The notes under the pieces were generated by a model. That model was not told the DNA's origin, made no database searches, and saw nothing but the letters and a program-made list of their open reading frames with translations. A DNA stretch of 10,552 nt from an uncultured Frankineae bacterium (lineage in GTDB: Bacteria; Actinomycetota; Actinomycetes; Mycobacteriales; SCTD01), in contig CADCUE010000141.1 of NCBI GenBank assembly GCA_902805805.1, positions 1-10,552 on the forward strand, read 5' to 3'. Position numbers and translations under genes: made by a program. Position 1 is the first letter of the stretch. Every line of letters starts with the position of its first letter. Of the stretch, positions 1 to 6,231 are shown one piece after another.

Positions 1-681
1 GTGCTGGCCGTGGGGGACGCGGAGTTCCAGCGCCGCTGCCTCGGCCGGATGGAGGACATCGGCCGGTCGGGGCGCACGATCGTGTTCACCAGCCACGACC
101 TGGCCGCGGTCACCCGCCTGTGCAGCACGGCGCTGTGGCTCGACGGCGGTCAGGTGCGCGCGGTCGGCCGCACCGCCGACGTGGTGGACGAGTACCTCGT
201 GGAGGCGACGCCCGACGCCGGCCGCCGCACCTTCGTCGACGACCCCGAGCAGCCGGTGTCGCTGCTCTCGCTCGACCTGCGCAGCCCCGACGCCGGGTCG
301 ACCGGTCGCCTGCGGCGCGAGGACCCGTACGTCGTCGAGCTCGAGCTGACCGTGCGCACGCCCGTGCCGGGTCTCGACGTGGCCGTCAGCGTGGAGACCT
401 TGAACGGTGTCCGGCTGCTCGACGAGGCGCTGTCCGACAGCACGGACGGCACCCCCGCCGCCCTGGGCCGGGCCGGTCAGCACCGGCTGGCGCTGACGAT
501 GCCCGGGCTGCTGATGCCGGGCGAGTACCTCGTCAACGTCTGGATCGGGACGATGTACGAGACGTTCGTCTGGGAGCACGGCGCCGGCCGGCTGCGTCTC
601 GAGGGCGGCCACTCCCTGCGGCCGGACCGGCTGCTGGCCGCCCAGGGCCGCTGGACCGTCGACCAGCTGGAGCTGCGATGA
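1..681 (+). CDS. Wzt-like polysaccharide ABC exporter ATPase, 3' part only
   Basis: This is the C-terminal part of an ATPase that powers export of a lipid-linked surface polysaccharide (O-antigen or teichoic-acid type, ABC-2 family). The first residues, VLAVGDAEFQRRC, match the segment directly after the Walker B Asp-Glu in this family. The catalytic acidic pair, the Walker A and the signature motif therefore lie before position 1, and the GTG at 1 is not the real start. The switch histidine is visible in FTSHD (about residue 32 of the visible part). From about residue 75 to 226 there is a beta-rich region resembling the Wzt C-terminal carbohydrate-binding domain (strands such as YVVELELTVRT and GEYLVNVWIG). 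The stop overlaps the next gene, a glycosyltransferase, by ATGA, which suggests one operon for glycan assembly and export. The family is fairly certain; the glycan is unknown. Confidence 0.85.
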   Translation: MLAVGDAEFQRRCLGRMEDIGRSGRTIVFTSHDLAAVTRLCSTALWLDGGQVRAVGRTADVVDEYLVEATPDAGRRTFVDDPEQPVSLLSLDLRSPDAGSTGRLRREDPYVVELELTVRTPVPGLDVAVSVETLNGVRLLDEALSDSTDGTPAALGRAGQHRLALTMPGLLMPGEYLVNVWIGTMYETFVWEHGAGRLRLEGGHSLRPDRLLAAQGRWTVDQLELR

Positions 682-1712
682 GCCGGCCCGCCGGAGGCGT
701 CCCGACCGTGAGCGTCGTCGTGCCGACGCACGACCGGGCCGAGCTGCTGCCCCGGCTGCTGCACTCCGTGCTCGGCCAGGAGGCCGTGGACCTCGAGCTG
801 CTCGTCGTGGACGACGGCTCCCGCGACTCGACGCCGGAGGTCCTGGGCCGCTGCTCCGACCCGCGGCTGCGGGTGCTGCGCCACGCGCAGGCACGCGGGG
901 TGGCGGCGGCGCGCAACACCGGCACGTCGGCCGCCGTCGGCCGCTGGGTCGCCTGGTGCGACGACGACGACGTCTGGGCACCCGCCAAGCTCCGGCTCCA
1001 GCTGCAGGCTCTTGCCGACTCCCCCGGCGCCCTGTGGTGCAACGGCGGCGCGGCCTACGTCGACCCCGCGCTGCGGCTGTCGCGGGTCCGCAGCTGCCCC
1101 GACCCCCGGAGCATCGCGCGCGACATGCTGCAGGCCAACGCCATCACCGGCGGCGGCAGCGGCGTCCTCGCCGACCGCGAGCTGGTGCTGCGCCTCGGCG
1201 CCTTCGACCCCGCCTTCTCGATGTACGCCGACTGGGACATGTGGGCGCGCCTCGCGCACGCGGCGCCGCTCGCCGTGGTCGACCGGCCGCTCGTGGGCTA
1301 CGTGCAGCACGCCGGGGGGATGTCGCAGCGCACCCTGCACCTGGCGTTCGACGAGCTCGACGCGCTGGAGGCGTCGCTCGCTCGGCTGGGCGCCCGCCGC
1401 GGCCTGCCGCCGCAGCTGGACCGCAAGGGCCTGGGCATGTGGATGCTGCGCCAGCAGACGTCCGCGGGACGACGCGTGGACAACCTGGTCCTGCCCTTCC
1501 GCCTGCTGCGCAGGCGCCTGGTCTCGCCGGCGCGGGCGGTGGCCTACAGCGTGCTGACGGCGGGCGCTCCGGCCCTGATCGAGCGGCGCTGGGCGAGCTT
1601 CTGGGAGGTCGACCCCGACCCCATGGACTACGCGCGCGCCTGGCTCGAGGTCCTGCGCGAGCGCGAGCGGGGCGCCACGGGCCTGCGGCAGGGCAGCGCG
1701 TCCAGCCGGTAG
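678..1712 (+). CDS. Family 2 (GT-A) glycosyltransferase
   Basis: The predicted protein has 344 residues and probably transfers a sugar from a nucleotide-sugar donor to a surface glycan precursor at the cytoplasmic face of the membrane. The GT2 fold is clear: strand VSVVVPTHDR at residues 11-20, VVDDGS at 43-48, ARGVAAARNTG at 72-82, and the metal-binding acidic cluster CDDDD at 94-98. A later DWDMW at 185-189 sits where the catalytic-base region is expected, before a Gly/His stretch near 210-215. No membrane segment is evident; the tail after about 270 is Arg-rich. The ATG at 678 overlaps the upstream ATPase stop (ATGA) and has GGAG five bases upstream, so it is preferred over GTG 708. The coupling to a Wzt-like ATPase supports a role in exported polysaccharide. 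Donor and acceptor cannot be read from sequence. Confidence 0.88.
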   Translation: MSRPAGGVPTVSVVVPTHDRAELLPRLLHSVLGQEAVDLELLVVDDGSRDSTPEVLGRCSDPRLRVLRHAQARGVAAARNTGTSAAVGRWVAWCDDDDVWAPAKLRLQLQALADSPGALWCNGGAAYVDPALRLSRVRSCPDPRSIARDMLQANAITGGGSGVLADRELVLRLGAFDPAFSMYADWDMWARLAHAAPLAVVDRPLVGYVQHAGGMSQRTLHLAFDELDALEASLARLGARRGLPPQLDRKGLGMWMLRQQTSAGRRVDNLVLPFRLLRRRLVSPARAVAYSVLTAGAPALIERRWASFWEVDPDPMDYARAWLEVLRERERGATGLRQGSASSR

Positions 1713-1746
1713 TGCCCCCGGCCGGTGCCCGGCGCTAGTGACCGGC
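1705..1746. terminator. Shared hairpin at convergent 3' ends of the glycosyltransferase and polA
   Basis: The two genes converge with only 22 bases between their stops. GCCGGT (1705-1710) pairs with ACCGGC (1741-1746). Directly inside, AGTGCC (1711-1716) pairs with GGCGCT (1731-1736) with one G-T wobble, leaving a 4-base bulge (1737-1740) and a 14-base loop. Both stop codons, TAG at 1710-1712 and its minus-strand counterpart at 1735-1737, lie within the stem. There is no T-run, as is usual for high-GC actinobacteria. A bidirectional terminator is the natural reading but is an inference. Confidence 0.55.
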
Positions 1747-4470
1747 CTCGTCCCAGGTGACGCCGACCCCGACGCTGACGTCGAGCGGCACCGACAGCGG
1801 GTAGGCGCTGCCCATCTCCTGCCGCACCAGCGCCTCGAGCGCGTCGCGCTCGCCCTCCGCGATCTCCAGCACCAGCTCGTCGTGCACCTGCAGCAGCAGG
1901 CGGGACCGCATCCCGGCCTGCTCGAGCGCCCGGTGCACGCCCAGCATCGCCAGCTTGATGATGTCGGCGGCGCTGCCCTGGATGGGTGCGTTGAGCGCCA
2001 TCCGCTCGGCCATCGACCGGCGCTGGCCGTTGTCGCTGGTGAGGTCGGGCAGGTAGCGCCGGCGGTCCAGCAGGGTCGAGGTGTAGCCGTCCTTGCGAGC
2101 CTGGTCGACGACGTTGCGCAGGTAGTCGCGGATGCCGCCGAAGCGCTCGAAGTACGCCGTCATCTGCTCCTTGGCCTCGTCGACCGGGATGCGCAGCTGA
2201 CCGGCCAGGCCGAAGGCCGACAGGCCGTACGCCAGGCCGTACGACATGGCCTTGACCCGCCGGCGCAGCTCGGGGTCGACCTGCTCGACCGGCACCCCGA
2301 AAGCGCGTGACGCGACGAAGGTGTGCAGGTCCTCGCCGGTCGTGAAGGCCTCCTTGAGCCCCGCGTCGTCGGACAGGTGAGCCATGATCCGCATCTCGAT
2401 CTGGCTGTAGTCGGCCGTCATCAGCGCCTCGTAGCCGTGACCGGCGACGAAGCCCTGGCGGATCTCGCGGCCCTGCTGCGTGCGGATCGGGACGTTCTGC
2501 AGGTTCGGGTTGTCGCTGGACAGACGACCGGTGGCGGCGACCATCTGCTTGAAGGTCGTGTGGATGCGGCCGTCCTCGGCGACGGTGGGCAGCAGCTGCT
2601 TCTCCACCACCATGAGCAGCCGGGTCATCTCGCGGTGCAGCAGCAGCGCCTCGATGACCGGGTGGGTGCCGATGAGGTTCTGCAGCGCGTCCGCGTCGGT
2701 GGTCCACCCGGTCTTGATCTTCTTGGTCTTGGGCAGGCCGAGCTCGTCGAACAGCAGCGCCTGCAGCTGCTTGGGCGAGCCGAGGTGGAACTCGTGCCCG
2801 ACGGTGGCGTACGCCTCCTCGGCCGCCTGCTTGACCTGCTCGCGCAGTCGGCTCTCGAGGTCGGCGAGGTGCTCGACGTCCGCGGCGATGCCGGTGCGCT
2901 CGCAGGCCGCGAGCACCTCGACGAGCGGCAGCTCGAGGTCGCGCAGCAGCGCGGTGCCGCCGCGCCGCTCGAGGTCCCGGTCGAGCGCGACGGCGAGATC
3001 GGCGACCGCCCGCGCGCGCACCGCCGCGTCCGCCGCTCCCGCGTCCTCCTCGGCGCCGTCGAAGGACAGCTGACCGTCCGGCGCCACCTCGGCCCGCAGC
3101 TCGCGGCGCAGGAAGCGCAGGGCGAGATCGGCCAGGTCGAACACGCCCTGCCCCGGCAGCGCGAGGTAGGCCGCGAGCGCGGTGTCGCTGGTGAGCCCGG
3201 CGAGGGTCCAGCCGCGTGCCCACAGCGCCAGCAGCGGGCCCTTGGAGTCGTGCACCGCCTTGTCCACCGACGGGTCGGCGAGCCAGGCGGCCAGCGCCCG
3301 GTCGTCGTCCTCGTCCAGCCGGGTCAGGTCGACGAAGGCCGCGTCGTCAGGGCGCGCCGGTCCGGGCGAGCCGTCCTCGGCCTGGTCCGGCGACTGGCAG
3401 GCGATGCCCAGCCCGTTGGCGTCGCCCGCGCCGCGGCTCCAGGAGCCGCGGACGTGCAGCCCGACGCGCACGCCCTTCGGCAGGCCGTCGAGGAAGGCCC
3501 GGACCTCCCCCGGGGCGAGCACGCGGTGCTCCACGTCGAAGCCCTGCTCGGCCTCGGGCTCGACCGCGGACAGCGTGGCGTACAGCCGCTCGCGCAGCAC
3601 GCGGAACTGCAGGGCGTCGAAGACCTTGTGGACCTCGTCGCGGTCCCACTGGCCCAGGCGCAGGTCGTGCGGGCCCACCTCGAGCGGCACGTCCTTGACG
3701 AGCTCGGTGAGCGAGCGGTTGCGCAGCACGCTGGCCGCCGCCGCCCGCAGGTTGTCGCCGACCTTGCCCTTGACCTCGTCGACGTGGTCGATGAGCGAGG
3801 CGACGTCGCCGTACTGCTGGATGAGCTTGGTCGCGGTCTTCTCGCCGAGCCCGGGGACGCTCGGGAGGTTGTCGCTGGGGTCGCCGCGCAGGGCCGCGAA
3901 CTCCGGGTACTGCTCGGGCGACAGGCCGTACTTCTCCTGCACGCTGTCAGGGGTCATCCGCCGCATGTCGGAGACACCCCGGGCGTTGTAGAGGACGGTC
4001 ACGCGGTCGCTGACGAGCTGGAAGGCGTCGCGATCACCGGTGACGATCAGGACGTCCATGTCCTCCGCCGCCGCCTGCGTCGCGAGGGTGGCGATGACGT
4101 CGTCGGCCTCGAAGCCCTTCGCCGTGACGATCGGGACGCGCAGCGCGTCGAGCACCTCGCGCACGAGCGAGACCTGGCCCTTGAAGTCGGTGGGCGTCTC
4201 GGCGCGGCCGGCCTTGTAGTCGGCGTAGGTCTCGGTGCGGAAGGTCGACCTCGACACGTCGAAGGTCACCGCGACGTGGGTCGGCGACTCGTCGCGCAGG
4301 ACGTTGATGAGCATGGCGGTGAAGCCGTAGACCGCGTTGGTCGGCTGCCCGGTGGTCGTGGAGAAGTTCTCCACCGGCAGGGCGAAGAAGGCGCGGTAGG
4401 CCAGCGAGTGGCCGTCCAGGAGCAGCAGCCGGGAACGCGCGGGAAGGTCGTCCTTCTTCGGTGCAGCCAC
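1735..4470 (-). CDS. polA: DNA polymerase I (5' nuclease + polymerase, proofreading-defective)
   Basis: The 911-residue cytoplasmic enzyme removes RNA primers and fills gaps in lagging-strand synthesis and excision repair. Residues 1 to about 305 are the 5' nuclease: LLLDGHSLAYRAFF (17-29), FEADD (120-124), TGDRD (144-148), RGDPSDN (195-201) and a helix-hairpin-helix at VPGLGEKTA (205-213). Residues about 310-500 correspond to the 3'-5' exonuclease domain, but the DxE motif is absent; only the SDT at 428-430 recalls an active-site Asp. The polymerase domain has motif A DYSQIEMRI (687-695), motif B with K740, Y744 and Y748, and motif C QVHDELVLE (861-869). Y744 occupies the position of Taq Phe667. 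The GTG at 4470 is the only plausible start close to the nuclease domain. It has no good Shine-Dalgarno but has a -10-like box seven bases upstream, suggesting a leaderless mRNA. The acetyltransferase gene ends 26 bases upstream. Confidence 0.97.
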   Translation of the reverse strand: MAAPKKDDLPARSRLLLLDGHSLAYRAFFALPVENFSTTTGQPTNAVYGFTAMLINVLRDESPTHVAVTFDVSRSTFRTETYADYKAGRAETPTDFKGQVSLVREVLDALRVPIVTAKGFEADDVIATLATQAAAEDMDVLIVTGDRDAFQLVSDRVTVLYNARGVSDMRRMTPDSVQEKYGLSPEQYPEFAALRGDPSDNLPSVPGLGEKTATKLIQQYGDVASLIDHVDEVKGKVGDNLRAAAASVLRNRSLTELVKDVPLEVGPHDLRLGQWDRDEVHKVFDALQFRVLRERLYATLSAVEPEAEQGFDVEHRVLAPGEVRAFLDGLPKGVRVGLHVRGSWSRGAGDANGLGIACQSPDQAEDGSPGPARPDDAAFVDLTRLDEDDDRALAAWLADPSVDKAVHDSKGPLLALWARGWTLAGLTSDTALAAYLALPGQGVFDLADLALRFLRRELRAEVAPDGQLSFDGAEEDAGAADAAVRARAVADLAVALDRDLERRGGTALLRDLELPLVEVLAACERTGIAADVEHLADLESRLREQVKQAAEEAYATVGHEFHLGSPKQLQALLFDELGLPKTKKIKTGWTTDADALQNLIGTHPVIEALLLHREMTRLLMVVEKQLLPTVAEDGRIHTTFKQMVAATGRLSSDNPNLQNVPIRTQQGREIRQGFVAGHGYEALMTADYSQIEMRIMAHLSDDAGLKEAFTTGEDLHTFVASRAFGVPVEQVDPELRRRVKAMSYGLAYGLSAFGLAGQLRIPVDEAKEQMTAYFERFGGIRDYLRNVVDQARKDGYTSTLLDRRRYLPDLTSDNGQRRSMAERMALNAPIQGSAADIIKLAMLGVHRALEQAGMRSRLLLQVHDELVLEIAEGERDALEALVRQEMGSAYPLSVPLDVSVGVGVTWDEAGH

Positions 4471-4477
4471 CCTGGCG

Positions 4478-4483
4478 AGTGTA
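4478..4483 (-). promoter_or_regulatory. Candidate -10 box for a leaderless polA transcript
   Basis: Read on the minus strand, TACACT (4483 to 4478) fits the actinobacterial TANNNT -10 consensus. It is followed by seven bases (4477-4471) and then the polA GTG at 4470. That spacing would put the transcription start on the first base of the start codon. No convincing -35 element is seen 16-18 bases upstream. The absence of a Shine-Dalgarno before this GTG agrees with a leaderless mRNA, a common arrangement in actinobacteria. Confidence 0.45.
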
Positions 4484-4496
4484 GGGAGGGCAGGGG

Positions 4497-5129
4497 TCAG
4501 GTGGCCGGGTCCGCGTCGGCGGGGCCGAGGGGCAGGCTGGAGGCCAGGCGGCCCGCGCGCCGCGGACGCCGTCGTACGACGTGGTCGGGGACCGGACGCG
4601 CCTCGCTCGAGCTCAGCCGGCGGCGCACGGCCGCGACCGGAGCGGTGCGGCGCACGGCGAGCGGCGCGAAGCCCAGCCGGGCGAAGAAGCGGTTGGCGTC
4701 GCGGGACCCCGGGTGGACCGACACGACGAGCTGCTCGAGGCCGTGCTGCTCGGCGTACGTCGCGGCAGCGCTGACCAGCGCCCGCCCTGCGCCGCGGCGC
4801 TTGTGCCGGTCGCTGACGACGGCGTGGCTCATGTGCACCGCCGGGATGTCGACCAGGGCGTTGGCGGGCGCGACGGTGAGCAGCGCCATGCCGAGCGGCT
4901 CGTCGTCCTCGCCCACCACGACGACCAGCTCGCGGGCCGGGTCCTCGACCGCCTCCCGGTAGCGCTGCTCGAGGAAGGCCCGGGCGGTCGCCGGGGACGT
5001 CCCTCGACTGCGGCCGCCGACCTCCGCGCCCGGCGCGAGCACCAGGTCGCGCAGCTCCTCGCCCAACGTCAGCAGAGCGGGAAGGTCCGCGGCGGTGGCC
5101 GTGCGGACGTGCAGGGTCGCTCGGGCCAC
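4497..5129 (-). CDS. GNAT-family N-acetyltransferase
   Basis: The predicted protein has 210 residues and belongs to the GNAT superfamily, which moves an acetyl group from acetyl-CoA to an amine; the substrate is unknown. After the N-terminal strand LHVRTATAADLPALL (6-20), the core contains ELVVVVGEDDEPLGMALLTV (67-86) and the acetyl-CoA pyrophosphate loop RRGAGRAL (111-118). It continues with AATYAEQHGLEQLVVSV (122-138) and the terminal NRFFARLGFAPL (146-157). The last 50 residues are an Arg-rich, low-complexity tail beyond the usual fold (RRRPRRAGR near 186-194). The GTG at 5129 is chosen because AGGAG lies six bases upstream and the fold begins there; an in-frame upstream ATG (5186) lacks such a site. 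It precedes polA on the same strand by 26 bases, so the two may be co-transcribed, although polA seems to have its own promoter. Confidence 0.85.
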   Translation of the reverse strand: MARATLHVRTATAADLPALLTLGEELRDLVLAPGAEVGGRSRGTSPATARAFLEQRYREAVEDPARELVVVVGEDDEPLGMALLTVAPANALVDIPAVHMSHAVVSDRHKRRGAGRALVSAAATYAEQHGLEQLVVSVHPGSRDANRFFARLGFAPLAVRRTAPVAAVRRRLSSSEARPVPDHVVRRRPRRAGRLASSLPLGPADADPAT

Positions 5130-5135
5130 GGACAG

Positions 5136-5140
5136 CTCCT
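5136..5140 (-). promoter_or_regulatory. Ribosome binding site fixing the acetyltransferase start
   Basis: On the minus strand AGGAG (5140 to 5136) is followed by six bases and the GTG at 5129. This favours that start over the ATG 57 bases upstream. Confidence 0.7.
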
Positions 5141-5148
5141 GCGGATCG

Positions 5149-5197
5149 GCGCCGGCGGACCGGCGGACGTGACGGGCCGGCGCCACGTCGCGCCGGC
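5149..5197 (-). repeat. Competing GC-rich inverted repeats in the acetyltransferase leader
   Basis: On the plus strand GCCGGCGC (5176-5183) and GCGCCGGC (5190-5197) form a perfect 8-bp inverted repeat around a 6-base loop, CACGTC (5184-5189). That loop is itself the reverse complement of GACGTG at 5166-5171. A further GCGCCGGC at 5149-5156 could pair with the same central arm. In RNA read from the minus strand the central arm therefore has two possible partners, the second ending eight bases before the AGGAG. The arms contain the self-complementary GCCGGC, which is common by chance in such DNA, so function is an inference. Confidence 0.4.
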
Positions 5198-5226
5198 ACG
5201 GAGACTGAGGTGCGCCGCGGGTCCCC

Positions 5227-5232
5227 TAGGCT
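5227..5232 (+). promoter_or_regulatory. Weak candidate -10 box for the DUF554 gene
   Basis: TAGGCT fits TANNNT and would start a transcript near 5239, giving a leader of about 60 bases before GTG 5299. The expected -35 region around 5203-5210 shows only poor similarity to TTGACA. This is the best plus-strand candidate in the divergent intergenic region but it is not strong. Confidence 0.25.
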
Positions 5233-5284
5233 GCCCGGGCTGATCGACAGTAGCGCGGTGCGGGCGCCGTGGGACAGGGCGGAC

Positions 5285-5289
5285 GGGAG
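5285..5289 (+). promoter_or_regulatory. Ribosome binding site choosing the DUF554 start
   Basis: GGGAG lies nine bases before GTG 5299, whereas the earlier in-frame GTG at 5269 has no purine-rich site upstream. Starting at 5299 also brings the protein into line with the usual DUF554 beginning, a short lead into a G-T-x-x-N membrane segment. Confidence 0.5.
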
Positions 5290-5298
5290 CACGAACGG

Positions 5299-6045
5299 GT
5301 GGTCCGCGGGACCGGCACGCTGCTCAACATGCTGACCGTCCTGATCGGCTCCGGTCTGGGAGTGGCCCTGGGCGGCCGGCTGCCCGAGCGGACCCGCACC
5401 ACCGTCACCGACGCGCTCGGCCTGGTGACGCTCGTCATCGGCGGCCTCAACCTCGCGGCGCTGTCCGACGACGCCTTCCGGGCGGCCGTCGGCGACAGCG
5501 CCGGGCTGCTCGTCGTGCTCGGGGCGCTGCTCGTCGGGGGCATCGTCGGCTCGCTGCTGGGGCTCGAGGCCCGCCTCGAGGGCGCCGGCGCCTGGCTGCA
5601 GCGGCGACTGTCCGGGCGCGGATCGTCGGCCGAACGCGAGCGGTTCGTCGAGGGGTACGTCTCGGCGTCGCTGGTGTTCGTCGTCGGCCCGCTGGCGATC
5701 CTCGGCTCGCTGTCGGACGGGCTCGGCCGGGGCATCGACCAGCTCGCGCTCAAGAGCACCCTGGACGGCTTCGCCGCGCTGGCCTTCGCCGCCTCGCTCG
5801 GCTGGGGGGTCGCGGCCTCGGCGATCTCCGTCGGCGTGGTGCAGGGGCTGCTCACGCTGCTCGGGGCGATGCTCGGCGGGCTGCTGCCGGCCGCTCTGGT
5901 CTCGGCCGTCACGGCCACCGGCGGAGTGCTCCTGCTCGGCGTCGGGCTGCGGCTGCTCGACGTCAAGCCGGTCGCCGTCGGCGACCTGCTCCCGGCCCTG
6001 GTCGCCGCGCCGGCCCTGACCGCGCTGGTCCAGGCACTGCGCTGA
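5299..6045 (+). CDS. DUF554 family integral membrane protein
   Basis: The predicted protein has 248 residues and is almost wholly hydrophobic, with about seven membrane segments (roughly 9-26, 40-56, 68-89, 119-138, 155-183, 185-222 as two segments, 229-246). It matches the DUF554 family, whose function is not established. Recognisable family blocks are the opening GTGTLLNMLTVLIGSGLG (4-21), the central FVEGYVSASLVFVVGPLAIL (116-135) leading into GSLSDG, and LKSTLDGFAALAFAASLGWG (151-170). The one clearly charged loop lies near 90-116 (Arg/Glu-rich) between membrane segments. GTG 5299 is preferred; GTG 5269 would add ten residues. It stands alone, divergent from the acetyltransferase, and is followed by a palindrome. 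It may have no functional link to the downstream importer. Confidence 0.85.
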   Translation: MVRGTGTLLNMLTVLIGSGLGVALGGRLPERTRTTVTDALGLVTLVIGGLNLAALSDDAFRAAVGDSAGLLVVLGALLVGGIVGSLLGLEARLEGAGAWLQRRLSGRGSSAERERFVEGYVSASLVFVVGPLAILGSLSDGLGRGIDQLALKSTLDGFAALAFAASLGWGVAASAISVGVVQGLLTLLGAMLGGLLPAALVSAVTATGGVLLLGVGLRLLDVKPVAVGDLLPALVAAPALTALVQALR

Positions 6046-6049
6046 CGCA

Positions 6050-6070
6050 CAGGTCAGGGTGGGTGACCTG
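6050..6070. repeat. Perfect 7-bp inverted repeat ahead of the liv operon
   Basis: CAGGTCA (6050-6056) and TGACCTG (6064-6070) are exact reverse complements around a 7-base spacer (GGGTGGG). The site starts five bases after the DUF554 stop and about 110 bases before the candidate -10 box of livH. A related half-site, TGACAGG, follows at 6074-6080, ten bases on from TGACCTG. It could be a repressor or activator operator for the importer operon or a terminator hairpin for the DUF554 gene. The lack of a T-run and the repeated half-site lean slightly towards a protein-binding site. Confidence 0.4.
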
Positions 6071-6159
6071 CCGTGACAGGCGGAGAGCCGGCGGATCACA
6101 GTGCGGTTTCGCCATGACAACGCCCCGCCGATCTCCGCCGCGGGCGTGTCGCGCAGGGC

Positions 6160-6165
6160 TATGCT
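6160..6165 (+). promoter_or_regulatory. Candidate -10 box for the livHMGF operon
   Basis: TATGCT fits the actinobacterial -10 consensus and would start transcription near 6172, leaving a leader of about 60 bases before livH. The bases 16-18 upstream (about 6136-6143) are pure G/C and do not resemble a -35 element, so this promoter, if real, may need an activator. I saw no leader peptide rich in Leu, Ile or Val in the 186-base gap. Confidence 0.35.
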
Positions 6166-6219
6166 CCGCCGGCCCCGAGGAACGACCTCGTGCTCCGACC
6201 TGCCCCCGCCGCCCAGACC

Positions 6220-6224
6220 AGGAG
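6220..6224 (+). promoter_or_regulatory. Ribosome binding site fixing the livH start
   Basis: AGGAG sits seven bases before GTG 6232. The earlier in-frame GTG at 6190 and the later ATG at 6256 lack a comparable site. Starting at 6232 gives a well-formed signal peptide. Confidence 0.7.
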
Positions 6225-6231
6225 TCGCCCC

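Noticed and set aside
477..1340. 287-codon minus-strand open frame opposite the glycosyltransferase
   Set aside because: It is a low-complexity Gly/Ala/Val/Arg shadow; the plus-strand GT2 motifs and the coupled start explain the region.
2323..4962. Long 879-codon plus-strand open frame opposite polA
   Set aside because: It is the antisense shadow of polA and the acetyltransferase, with a Val/Leu/Arg/Gly-rich translation and no recognisable motif or ribosome site.
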